The position numbers and the translations under genes were made by a program. From Sordariomycetes sp. S80-01Y (lineage: Eukaryota > Ascomycota > Sordariomycetes): 64,000 nucleotides of DNA. The notes beneath the pieces are model-generated. The model saw only the letters and a list, made by a program, of their open reading frames with translations. It had not been told where the DNA came from and did not search any database. Shown here one piece after another: positions 34,829-44,913 of this stretch (position 1 is its first letter; every line of letters starts with the position of its first letter). The stretch is taken from the NCBI GenBank assembly GCA_037042185.1, contig JAXQJY010000018.1, forward strand, positions 248,001-312,000, read 5' to 3'.

Positions 34829-36139
34829 ATGAAGATTCTTCAAGCTGTGGCCGCTGCGGCTCTCCTGGCCAGGGTTCAAGCCAACATCGAACCAAGCGGC
34901 CTCGTGACCATCACTACTGCAGCTGACAATACCAACGCTGCTGCATGGTGGGTTCCGCTGGATGAGTTTGGCGACTACGCATGGATCTCATACATACGCA
35001 ACCCTACGAGTGGATCCAAAGCAAACAACAATGTGATGGTTGTTAGACGCAACCTATCCAACGGAGCCATCCAGCGTGACTGTCTCAAAGACTCAAGCAC
35101 CGGAGATTGCATCCTCTTCGTTGATGATGCAGGTCACAATCAACCCAGTCTGGCCGTGGACGGAGACGGATACGTCCACGTCTTCACCAGCATGCACCAC
35201 AATTCTTGGCGGTACTACAGATCCGCAGAGCCGTTCAGCGTTGACTTCATGGATTCTGGTGATGACATGCCTGACCAAGATATCTTTTGGACATATCCTG
35301 TCATCAAGCGGGATGCTGCGGGAGATCTTTGGCTGATTATTCGCGGAGGTCCAGCAGATGATATGGAGGCCAGAAGTGGTTATTTCTTCCATTACGACAC
35401 GTCGGCTAAAAGTTGGACACGAGTCAGTCGGTGGGCCCATCGGCCCGGATATTCTGTTTACCCAGACGACATCCAATTCTCTTCGGATGGCGACATACAC
35501 TTGCAATGGGAATGGTCGCAAGCACCAGCTTCAGCTGGACGTCACGAGGGTTCTTACATACGCTATCGACCCTCGACTGGAAAATTCAGGACCATCACTG
35601 GCCAGGAGGTCGATGCTCCTGTCACGCAAGATACGCCGAACGTTGTGTTCCAGCCCCTTACCTCTGGCGAAAGGTACGGCCAAAACGGATCTCCGCCACC
35701 GCTGTTCCAGAGCGCCAAGCTAGCCCTGTACGAGGACTCCGCAGGTTCTGTCCACGTACAGAACGCTTACCGCTTCCAAAATGAGACGGACGGCACTTGG
35801 CAAGTGCGACGTGCTCGGAGTATTCCAGGAGATGCTCCTTGGGCTCGAGAAATAGTCTTCGCTGATGTCGATACGAGTGCTGCAGTGGGCTTTACGCACT
35901 ATGCAGGCGTTGCGAGAATTTATTACTGTCGAATAGACGGCAGCGCGTGGGTCTTGGAGAAGGACGGTGATGCTGCATGGACGAACAACGAGTTGGCTCC
36001 AGCGAAGGGAAAGAAGGTTCAGAGGCTGCAAGCCATTGTTAGAAGGGATGGTGTTGACAGCCTATACCTAGGGGCCCCAACCAATGTGGGTGCTTCGACA
36101 GGCAGTGTGTACACTGTCACAGTAGGAGGGCGCTCCTGA
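34829..36139 (+). CDS. Secreted BNR-repeat beta-propeller protein, possible PL27-type rhamnosyl-glucuronate lyase
   Basis: Intronless, 436 residues. MKILQAVAAAALLARVQA is a signal peptide, so the protein is secreted. The body looks like a BNR_4-type beta-propeller: repeated Asp-box-like turns (SLAVDGDGYVHVFTSM, VIKRDAAGDLWLIIRGG, DDIQFSSDGDIHLQWEW). Conserved His-rich loops DDAGHNQPS and SMHHNSWRYYRS are candidates for the active site. Fungal secreted proteins of this shape include the L-rhamnose-alpha-1,4-D-glucuronate lyase of Fusarium (PL27), which trims gum-arabic side chains; bacterial relatives include ulvan lyases. That assignment is from memory of family features and is not certain; a sialidase-like or other propeller enzyme is the alternative. 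Context supports carbohydrate attack: it shares an operator-bearing promoter with a hydrolase in a block with a sugar transporter. Confidence 0.8.
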   Translation: MKILQAVAAAALLARVQANIEPSGLVTITTAADNTNAAAWWVPLDEFGDYAWISYIRNPTSGSKANNNVMVVRRNLSNGAIQRDCLKDSSTGDCILFVDDAGHNQPSLAVDGDGYVHVFTSMHHNSWRYYRSAEPFSVDFMDSGDDMPDQDIFWTYPVIKRDAAGDLWLIIRGGPADDMEARSGYFFHYDTSAKSWTRVSRWAHRPGYSVYPDDIQFSSDGDIHLQWEWSQAPASAGRHEGSYIRYRPSTGKFRTITGQEVDAPVTQDTPNVVFQPLTSGERYGQNGSPPPLFQSAKLALYEDSAGSVHVQNAYRFQNETDGTWQVRRARSIPGDAPWAREIVFADVDTSAAVGFTHYAGVARIYYCRIDGSAWVLEKDGDAAWTNNELAPAKGKKVQRLQAIVRRDGVDSLYLGAPTNVGASTGSVYTVTVGGRS

Positions 36140-36637
36140 TCTTCTGCAACATTCCAGAACAGCCAAGAGCTATGTTGCACTCGGGTCGCGGATGGCAGGT
36201 GGGTAAGCGAATGTAATTACGTTTTGAGCCCGCATCGAATGTCGAAAGTCGCGTAGATCGTCGTTGAGGGAGGAATTTCATGTCGAACGGCAAAGTCAGC
36301 TCGAAATTCGGACAATGTTTTCAAGAAATAAGAGCACGCTCCTTTTGGCCTCTAGGATTCATCGAAAAAGCAATTACAACAATATATCAATGCGATTGTT
36401 ACGATTGTGTCTCCTTGTACAGATTTGAGTGTAGGGTAGCTCACCCACCCAGCTTGATAGCTAGACATAGGCTTAATGGTTGATTGCCCTATATGACGAC
36501 TGGATTTTAACGCGTCACGGTGTTCCACACGCTCTTGAAGTGGTTAATTAATTCAACCCATCTGTAACCACCTCAAAGTGCTACAGGGATGGGACTCATC
36601 AATGATACACAGTCCAGGCCCAGCTGCCCTCCATCCT
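36140..36637. other. Intergenic spacer containing an LTR-like relic
   Basis: Convergent 3' flanks of the secreted lyase-like gene and the mucin-like gene. Apart from the LTR-like segment listed separately, nothing recognisable. Confidence 0.5.
36397..36585. mobile_element. Solo-LTR-like relic (fossil)
   Basis: A ~189-bp segment starting TGTTACG and ending CTACA, the TG...CA form of a long terminal repeat. It is flanked by near-matching 5-bp sequences (GCGAT and GGGAT) that could be a worn target-site duplication. Its last ~40 bp match the end of a second segment at 53297-53478, and both begin TGTTACG(A/G)TTGTG. No internal retrotransposon sequence is present. Family (Gypsy or Copia) cannot be told; divergence of the two copies suggests age. 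Confidence 0.4.
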
Positions 36638-38025
36638 TTACTTAGCTATGCCGTCTTCAGGGAGAGGTGCCTTGAAGCATCGTGCACCGTCGTTGGAACT
36701 AGTGCTCGGACCATCCGTAATTTTCCTGGCAGGGGCAAAATCGGATAGAATTGGGAATGCAATAATGTCCCCGCTCTGATTGTCGCTGCCCCAAAGCTCG
36801 TCCCCCACAGCATAAAAAGCGCCAAAGCCACTGCGGCCGGGAACGACGTCCCCGTAATCTCGGAGCTCCTCGTACACATGGGTGTCCATGCTCCAGCGAA
36901 CGGCGACGGAGCCAGCTCCAAGCTTGATGGAGTAGAGGTACTTTCCTCCATTCTCGAGAAACGCCCAGTCCGCAATTGAGGCCCCGCTAGATTGACCCTC
37001 GTCGACCTGCTGCCCGAATGTGTTTGAATCGGGGTCCAGATCCACTTGCAGCCACCGGGAGCCCCGGGAGGAGACCCAGAACTGGCCATTGTCGTCAATA
37101 TCACCCACAGTCAGGCCCGAGGGAACGGTCAGTGGCAGGAGAATTGCGTCGCCCGTGGCATCGATGCGAATTAGCTGCTGCTGCTGGCTCGTGCCGACGT
37201 TCGTGAAACCATATAAGAAGTTATCTTTGATGTTATAGCCAAGAGCATTGATGTTCCTGGCGGGGCCGACGTCGCTTTCAAGTACAGGGTTGTCGCCCGT
37301 CCTGAGGTTCAGGCGATAAAGAGTCTTCTGCTGGATGAGGAAACCCCCTGCGTCGCAGTCAAAAGTATTGCCAGGGGGGTCAGCGATGGTTGTGGTAGGA
37401 ATCATGGTCGGCAATGGCGGTGATTCCCGTATCGTGGGCTCCCTGGTCGTTTCCTGGTCGTTCGTCGTGGGTGGGGGAAAAGTCGTCACTGCAGCGGGAG
37501 GTACGGTTTCTTCGCTGGAGCTGCTCAGCTTTATTGGCGGATCATTGATCGCGGATGTTGGGGTCGTGATTAGGATTGTGCCCGGTTCGGTACCCGTAGG
37601 TGGAATTGTCGTGGTGACTGGGGCCGTGATGGGAGGAGTGCCCGTGTCCGGGGTATAAATTGTTGTATACTGTGGCTCCGACGGGTCGGTCACTGGAGTT
37701 TGAATGTCGATGGTTCCAGGCTCATTACCTTCGGAAGGAATGGTCATAGTGATAGGGGCTGTGATAGAAGATGTCCCAGTGTATGGTCGCTGAATTGAGA
37801 CATTATCCTTGGCTGATGCTTCTGATGTCGATGCTGGCGTCGTCTCGTTGCCGGCGTAGGTGATGACTTTTACATATTCGTAACACACATGGTTATCAAC
37901 CAGTACAGGCCTATGAAGTCGTCAGCGTTGTCGAACAGGACGTCAGGGTTAAAGCCGTACCTTTGAGCATTTGTTGCACGCGACAGCAGCGTAAGTGCTA
38001 ATGCGCAACTGACAAGGGAATTCAT
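36638..38025 (-). CDS. Secreted mucin-like Thr/Pro-rich protein with DUF6923-like domain
   Basis: Exons 38025-37961 and 37910-36638 join across a 50-nt intron (GTACGG...TTCATAG) to 445 residues. MNSLVSCALALTLLSRATNAQ is a signal peptide; the mature chain starts RPVLVDNHVCYEYVKVITYAG. Residues ~35-165 are a Thr/Pro/Ser-rich, probably O-glycosylated spacer with two imperfect copies of a ~40-residue unit built on ITAPVTTTIPPTGTEPGTI. The C-terminal ~270 residues (FDCDAGGFLIQQKTLYRLNL, then ALGYNIKDNFLYGF) resemble the DUF6923 propeller-like domain found on fungal surface proteins. It has no GPI signal. A cell-wall or extracellular role is likely; activity unknown. Reading through the intron gives a dead-end frame, which supports the splice. 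Confidence 0.82.
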
Positions 38026-38273
38026 CGTCCCTGCTAAGCTGTTCTGCGAGAGCTGAGTGATCAAGGCAGAAGTATCTTTACGATTCAGCGAGTGAGGGCG
38101 ACGGTAGGGTGATGTAGAGGGTGATTGAGTACGTATATCTGCTCCATACGCCACAAATGCCTCGAAATCCGAGATCTGCGTTATTTCATCCGTGATTACA
38201 GTGTCTGAATTCTTTACACAAAAAGAGCTTCGTGCACGGCAGTTGCATCAATTTGCACACCCGGAGGTAGAGA

Positions 38274-38308
38274 CACGGCTCGAAGGCACGGCTCGAAGGC
38301 ACGGCGCG
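38274..38308. repeat. Short 13-bp tandem repeat
   Basis: CACGGCTCGAAGG occurs twice in tandem (38274-38286, 38287-38299) and is followed by a partial third unit CACGGCGCG. Confidence 0.85.
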
Positions 38309-40601
38309 ATCTGAGACTTCGCATTCCGTGATCAGATTAACGTCTCGGGGCTAAACATTCTTCTCGGGTCCCGAAATTCCTTTTCGTCGATAGCCCGGGT
38401 AATGTTTCAGGTCCTGCCGAACGAAGGATGGGTTCAGCGACGAGGTAGCAAGTTTCGGGCTGGGGTTATTGCCCGATATCAAGCTTCAGTTGAAGAAAGT
38501 CTCAGACGCCTATGAGAAAAGGTCATTAGCAAAGTTACTTTTAAGTTCAATCAAAGGTAATGGATACCCTAGCCTCCGGACCTTCGATAGGACAACCGGT
38601 CTAAGCTCAAGGCTCGTATTATTTGCCATAGCTGTTCATAGTCTAGGCGGCAGCTTTATTTAACGACGGCGGATATTTTGAGCCGTCATCCCCACCCTAT
38701 CCGAGTAAAGGTCCTGGGCGCATTTACGTGCTCTTTTTTTGTAGAAGAATAACCCGGAACCAACTTTGTTAACTACATAGACTACGGCCCCGGATAAAAA
38801 TATGTGGATGCCGGGATACTATGAATGAAGAACCATTTAATTCAGGAGAAAGACGGTCCGTAACAGCGCCTGACGAGTTGTGCATGAAAAGAGTGTGTGC
38901 GGGAGGGCATGCATTTAGGGATGAGGGCTTGCGCAAATTCGGATACATCGACAGCAGCGGCGAGGGGATCCTCGGCTTGTAATATTATTCTACCACTACG
39001 ACGGTACTCTTAGGAGAACCAAAAAAGATTCTACCGAACGGAAAATTTGAGGATCTTCCAGCCTTAGGGACCTATCCGCCACAAATATCTTGAAAGCGTT
39101 ATTGATTTTGTTAAATTTATCTTGGATTATCTTTCAAGTATAATACTTGTTGTTAAGAAGGGATGGTGTAGCACTTCAGTAATTGCATACAGACCAGTTT
39201 CTTAGAAGTTTAAACCGAATCCCTCCACACAGCGGACATCGGTGATATTATTTTAGAACGTAACGCGCTTGGCAGGCTAGAAGATGTCAGCTGTTGATGC
39301 TGACCATGCACTGGGGAGAACCTACGGGGCAGTTACCGACATTGGTCTTTTGCTGAGCGTTAGTCATCGTGTCTTAACATATTTCGTAGATAAGGAGGCA
39401 CTCACGCAAGCATAGCAGCACTGTAAGCGGATAATAGTCAGCCATTGTTCTACCTGGACTATCGAAGGGCAGCAACTCACAGCATCAGGTCCGGTACCGC
39501 TCTTGGGGCAGTGGACAATGTCAGCACAGAAGTACTGAATGCACTAATCCGTGGGAAGCAATCGGTCAGCGCCGTTCATGGACTGAAGCACCCTAATTTG
39601 CAAGTGTTGGGCTCACGCAAGAAGTTTGGCGCTCATCAAGCTCTACCACCATGTCGGATGGCAAGGCGTTGGGCAAGGCCGTGACCAGAGCGAAAAAAAA
39701 AGGACGTAGCAATGGAGGGCTTCATGTTGGCTCTCGGTGACTTGAGTTAGAGTTTGGGTTGAATGCAAATATAGGCTTGATGATGTTTGTTTTTTGGAGT
39801 GACTCTCAAGTGCAATTGGAGTGACACATATAAATACTGGGGACCCTTGTAGTCCACTAAGAATTTGTTACAGAAGAGGAGGATGCTGTCGGGGATCGCT
39901 CGAGATACCGCTCGCTTCCAAGCTTGGCAAGTGACCTAGGTCGGCTGTCCGTTCCGGCTTGGCCTCTCTGCCTGGCCCTCGACAATCCATCATGCGGGGA
40001 TTAGGTTCTAGCTACGTCATTACGACTCTACTTGGAGCGCTAGTTTTGGGCTGGCCACCTAGTGAGACTCATTCTTTGATGGCATTCCTTGGTCCTCATG
40101 TGGAAGGTCCGTCAGTATTCGCGTAATCCCATGTGGCTGCTTGGGCGCTCCCCTCTAATATGTCGTGGATTCTTATAGTTTTATAGCCATATTTGGAAAG
40201 TCAAAATCGTCTTCCAAGACTGAAGGATTACCGAGGAGACGTGTCACTGCAGGAACTGTTTCCAATTAGATAACATAACTCCTTCGTGGAATTGATAGGT
40301 CCTTGATGACCTCAACCACTCTTGGCACCGGTCTTTTCTTGAGTGTGTCCTAGGATAGCATAGGAGAATTGCGTATCATGTTGCTGCCGATACGAGGTTG
40401 TCAGGCGAGCTCGATTAGGTGCGTCAGTATAACAACCAGAGCATCCGTGGTGTGGCGTGGAAAAGTTCACGACCTTAGCCATTTGTTGCTGTTCCCGGTT
40501 TCTGAGGTCAGCTAAGCATTCAATAAATCTTAATTGCCCTTTTTTCTCTAAATAACAAGCATCACACCTTAGACAGGACCTCTTGATGGGAAAACAGCAA
40601 C
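38309..40601. other. Long intergenic region, no gene seen
   Basis: About 2.3 kb of mixed composition with many stops in all frames. The frames at 38469-38663 and 39445-39684 (plus) have no recognisable content. It may hold worn repeats, but I could not match any to a family. Confidence 0.5.
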
Positions 40602-41348
40602 ATGACAGAAAGAGCGAATAAAAGACAACATCAGCAACTTCCGCTCATAAACTCAGCTACCGAGAGCAGGGAGAGACACTCCATGGAATTGGACCATGAT
40701 GACTACTACGGAACTTCAAATTGTGGGAGCCGGGCATCTACGCGGCATCTCCGAGGCTTTGCTACACATGCACTGTCTGTCCTCGCAGGAGCTTTGCTTG
40801 TTGTGCTTTTACTCGCTGCAACAAAACCCCCCCGCTTGGACTCCTCCCAAACGCTAAACGTCGCTAGACTTCCACAGATTGCTTCTGGGAAAGACAAGCG
40901 TACGGGCCAGCCCGCGAGCTGGTTTAACGGAGACTGCGGGAGCTCCGCACAGGAGGCAAAGTCCCGCGCTTGTGTTTTCGATCTTGTTTCACACTCATGG
41001 CTGCCGAAAGACTGCCTCTCGAAGGAGGATTTCGAGGATACTGATCTTATGTACGCGAACAAAACTTGGCACTGGGGTCTTGATAATTTGAGAGAGGTGA
41101 CTTTGGATGAAGTGCGACGGGGAGAATTTAGTCGCGTTTGGACGAGTATGGACTGGCATCTAACGCATTGCAGTTTTATTTGGAAAAGACTACATCGTGC
41201 GTTGCTTGATCCGGGGAGGAAGGTGGACTCATACACAGCTGATTATCACCATACGAGCCACTGCGCTCACATGATCGCAGAACTCAGCTCCACGAAGCCA
41301 GTCAATAGCACAGGGACACGAGTGTATACCAAATTTCCAACTTGTTGA
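40602..41348 (+). CDS. Type II membrane protein with two HXXHC motifs, function unknown
   Basis: Single exon, 248 residues. A ~50-residue cytosolic N-terminus precedes one transmembrane helix (ALSVLAGALLVVLLLAAT, about 58-75). The luminal part begins with GDCGSSAQEAKSRACVFDLVSHSWLPKDCL, a layout I recall from a large uncharacterised fungal family. Two HXXHC motifs occur about 30 residues apart: WHLTHCSFIWKRLHRAL and YHHTSHCAHMI. HXXHC pairs are the hallmark of UstYa-type (DUF3328) oxidases in fungal peptide biosynthesis, but the surrounding sequence is not a clear UstYa match, so relatedness is a hypothesis. The neighbouring gene is a ferric reductase (convergent), which need not be linked in function. 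Confidence 0.75.
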   Translation: MTERANKRQHQQLPLINSATESRERHSMELDHDDYYGTSNCGSRASTRHLRGFATHALSVLAGALLVVLLLAATKPPRLDSSQTLNVARLPQIASGKDKRTGQPASWFNGDCGSSAQEAKSRACVFDLVSHSWLPKDCLSKEDFEDTDLMYANKTWHWGLDNLREVTLDEVRRGEFSRVWTSMDWHLTHCSFIWKRLHRALLDPGRKVDSYTADYHHTSHCAHMIAELSSTKPVNSTGTRVYTKFPTC

Positions 41349-41450
41349 CTCAAGTTTTTACCTATTAATAGTTCAAACACATCCTGGTAATATCAAATCT
41401 TCCTCTAGTAGCCACTCCATTGACGACTCGGTACGTTGCGACGTAAAGTC

Positions 41451-43170
41451 TCATAGCTCAAATACCTCCTCTTCTATATGGAAAAGTCCCTTTTCCCAGC
41501 TTGCTGCAATCGAAGCTTTCCTCGCCTCATTAATCAAACTTCTTGGCCCGCACGCATTCACTGCGGCATCCATTCCGGCCCGCGCCACCTTTATTTGGTA
41601 GAACCAAGCCATGATGTCAGGCCGGCCAGAGTGAACAATCCAGCGGCGATCGATAGTCTTAGGCTCGCACCTAGCCGAGACACCCGACTCCTCTCGCGTA
41701 ACAGTATCGATGGGGGAATAACCACCGGTGGTGACGTGAACCGTAATGTCAAAGGTGGTAGGAACCTCTTCGCGCGCGGCCGCATTCGCGAGTTCCTGCA
41801 ACTCTGCCTCAAACCACTGGATGTGGCAAGCGTCTTTGACCACCCAGAGGAGATGAATATGAGAGACGGGGGCTGGAGACGACGAGGAGGCACTAGTAAC
41901 TGCTTTCTGGATCAGGTGGGATGCGATGCTAATACCAGGCGTGATGCCGACACCACCGGCGACGAGGACAGCCACGGGCTGGGCTCCCCATTGGAGCCGA
42001 CCGACTCCGTAGGGACCGTCGATACGGACTTTGAGCTGCTTTATTGGCGACATTGCAACAGTGGCAGTCATGTCATCGCTAGCGTCGTTCTGCTTGAAAT
42101 TGCCGGCCTCGTTTTGCAGCTTGCGCGTGTATCCCCCGAGGCCCCTAACGGCAATCGTAATAGAACCATCGGCCTCACATGGTACGCTCGCAACAGTAAA
42201 CGGGTGCCAGTTGAAAAAGGAGATGTCAGGGATCTGAACCCATACGATCTGGCCAGGGTATCTCGGTCTAAGCATCTTTCCCTTGACTCTGAACTTGGTC
42301 ACGCCACCCTCGTAGTGGGTCAAGCTGAGTGTGTTGACGACGCGGAAGTTATAGATCATGCGGATGGCGCGGTCAGCAATCCAGAGAAAAAAGCCAGGCA
42401 GTAGGAACTCAGGCCCATTGGTGGTGTGGATCAGGGCCCCGACCATGAAGGCGAAGAAGACGGAGTGGGTGTAGTAAAAGACCTCGAAGCTCCGGCGTCG
42501 GACGATCGGCAGGGCCGTGACGAAGATGAGGGCTAGGCTCAGCCAAGCCATGAGACCAACCTGTATGCGCTGGTTCATGATACCAAACTCGAATTGGTCC
42601 GTGTCCAGGTAGTGCTTCATGTTGTAGGCAAAATGCGTCGTAGCATTTGCCACGGTGGCGATGCCGAGCCAGCGATGGTACTGCAGGATGATGGAACTGG
42701 GAATGCGCAGGACTATGGCGAAGAGGTTAGTTCGCGCGGCCATAAGTAGTGTTAGACCGCCATTGGCAATGGTCAGCCAGCCGTAAACGCTATAGTCAGT
42801 CGTGTACTCGTTTTTATCGAGGCCGAAGATAACGTTGAGGACAATGAAGACGGCGAGGCGAAGAAGATGAGGCACATGGTAGTCGGTGATGAAGGGGACC
42901 GGCGATGGCAGCGAGAAGAACTTGTGAAGGAAGACGGTCATCTTCCAGTGGGAGGCCGTGGGCCATGATTTCTGTCGATCTGAGGAGCTCCATTAGCAAA
43001 TATGATACCAATCAAAATTAACTTGAAGTCGGCATGCTATCACCTCTGTTGTACCTCAAGTAGAGGTAGGAAGGGAGCCGTATGGCACTCTCGACGACGA
43101 GAAGGCCAATGACAGAGCCAAAATAGACCCTCGCCGTCGTGTAGTGATCAGAAATGAGAGCATGGACCAT
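41451..43170 (-). CDS. Ferric reductase-like transmembrane flavocytochrome (FRE/NOX family)
   Basis: Exons 43170-43044 and 42979-41451 join across a 63-nt intron; the frame-correct acceptor is the CTCCTCAG before ATCGACAG. The protein has 551 residues from MVHALISDHYTTA. The ferric_reduct membrane core has candidate haem His residues in LQYHRWLGIATVANATTHFAYNM and FYYTHSVFFAFMVGALIH. The FAD domain has NWHPFTVASVP; the NADPH domain has VAGGVGITPGISIA and NACGPRSLINEAR. It should move electrons from NADPH across the plasma membrane to Fe3+ or a similar acceptor, supporting iron uptake. Frame evidence continues upstream of the chosen ATG without another Met (back to about 43300), so an additional 5' exon is possible. 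Confidence 0.88.
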
Positions 43171-44391
43171 GATGGCGAAATCATATCCAAAGAAAACTGG
43201 AACAACACCGAATGCAAAGTCTTTACCTGTCTTCGAGGGGAGCGTGACAAGATGCGGTACCAACACAGGACGTTTAAGCCACGGAATCGAGCCCTATTAA
43301 ATAGGAAGATGCGGTTTCGCAAAGCCGTCCCGAAAATACAGAAACAGTCGTCGCCGGAATTGATGAGATGGTGTGAACCCATAGCCCCGTCTCGGAGCTG
43401 ACCTATGCCGACTTCGAAAAGTTTTGAGCAACAGGGCCTATCAGGATGAGCTGAGGTCAACGCGGCAGACAAGCATTACTTAGTAGTAGAATGCGCACTG
43501 CCGTATCTACCATCCGGCGGCATGTGAACAACTCCACAAGGAACATCAAGCTCACCAGCCTCATTTGCAAGTCTCCTGATGACTCTCATGCACCTCCCCT
43601 TGTCATCCACCAACCACGCCGTCGGTCTAGGCTTCTCGGGCGCATCGAGCGGGGGCATGCCGTCGCAAAGACATGTCTCTGGCCCCTCCGCGAGGTATTG
43701 TGAGGGTTGGCTCCTGGTTCAGCGAGTAGTATGGCGTAGAGCGTAGGCTGTCTTTGCAAGTTACATGCCTTGGCAAGTTAGTGTTGTGACGAGCAAGTCT
43801 CGCCACTAGGCCACAAGTAAAGGAAGGTTCCACGACAGAAACGCGGAGCTGTGTTCGGCAGCCAATCCCGTGGCTGTGGTGCCGTCCCACGGCCGGCTGA
43901 TTCCAAATATTCTAGTCTGTAATACTTCCCGGACGGAAACATGAAGACTAGTGGTGATCCGGAGCCACACAGCCACAAGCCCATGTCTTAGTCCCCCTGT
44001 ACTCTTTTGCTTTTCTCCAGACTCTCCGGCTGCTGATGCCGAGATGATTGGCAGATACCCGTGATAACTCTGAGCGAGTTTTACACGACGGGACTAGATG
44101 GACTCTCTCCTGGCCTAGCAGAAACATGGCTGCAACTAGGAATGGTGTGTCTGCGTTAGAGGCTAGCGAAGGTGGAGCAATGATGTGGAATCATTCCCAG
44201 ATGAGTTTGTGGTGCTTTACCTCAGGGGTGGTGCACCACTTTGAATCGAGTACATGATATAAAGGCAGCCAGTTGCCAAGAGCACCGATAGAGTATCAAC
44301 ACTGCGCAAACACATCTTCGTACCCGTGCCTTTCTTGAAGTCAGCTCTCATATCTTCTCGCAAACCCCAAACCACAAAACCCACCGTCGAG
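43171..44391. other. Divergent intergenic region
   Basis: Between the ferric reductase (minus) and the DM13 gene (plus). Only the possible 5' exon of the reductase around 43170-43300 and a TATAAAG at 44258 (about 130 bp before the DM13 ATG) stand out. Confidence 0.5.
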
Positions 44392-44913
44392 ATGAAGCTC
44401 TCTCCCATCACCGTTGTCGCTTTCATTGCCGCCTCTGTAACTGCCCAGGGCGACAAGAAAGAATGGGCCGGCACCCTATCCACCATCGACGGCGGCCTCA
44501 AGGGCGACGTCAGCGTCGTCAACTCCACCATGATAATGATCACCAGTTACAGCGTCGAGGCCAGTGCGCCAGCCTTGTACTGGTGGGGCTCTAAGGTTGA
44601 GGACCTCCCTAAGGAGGGTTTCCGAGTCAACAACGAGCGCGTTAGTATGAATGCCGATGACGAGACGATCATGATCCCTCTCGATAACGACAAGACTACC
44701 GCCGACTTCGACTACTTTGGTCTTTACTGCGAGAAGCTTGCCGCCAACTTTGGCCAGACGAAGCTCGAGATGCCTGACGGCGACTCCGGCTCCTCCAGCT
44801 CCTCTGACAGCAACGAAGTTAACGACAACGCTGCCAAGGGTCGTAATTTGCCTTTCGCTTCCGCCGTCGGTGCTATACTGGCTGCCTCTGCCTTCTTCCT
44901 TCACATGCTTTAA
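44392..44913 (+). CDS. GPI-anchored DM13-domain surface protein
   Basis: Single exon, 173 residues from MKLSPITVVAFIAASVTAQ, a signal peptide; the frame is open to an upstream alternative start, but this ATG fits the secretion signal. The middle (GTLSTIDGGLKGDVSVVNST...ALYWWGSKVE...DFDYFGLYCEKLAANFG) matches the DM13 fold as found in fungal GPI proteins. Next comes a Ser/Asp-rich stalk, then a hydrophobic C-terminus LPFASAVGAILAASAFFLHML that would serve as GPI-attachment signal. Probably displayed on the plasma membrane or wall. DM13 domains have been proposed to take part in redox reactions, but the role in fungi is unknown. The downstream region is AT-rich and gene-poor. Confidence 0.83.
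   Translation: MKLSPITVVAFIAASVTAQGDKKEWAGTLSTIDGGLKGDVSVVNSTMIMITSYSVEASAPALYWWGSKVEDLPKEGFRVNNERVSMNADDETIMIPLDNDKTTADFDYFGLYCEKLAANFGQTKLEMPDGDSGSSSSSDSNEVNDNAAKGRNLPFASAVGAILAASAFFLHML

Noticed and set aside
36397-36585. A possible tRNA or other RNA gene in the TGTTACG-starting segment
   Set aside because: No cloverleaf or B-box-like TTCGA pattern could be made; the LTR-like reading fits better.
41478-42404. 308-codon plus-strand frame opposite the ferric reductase
   Set aside because: Antisense shadow of a clearly conserved gene in GC-rich codons.
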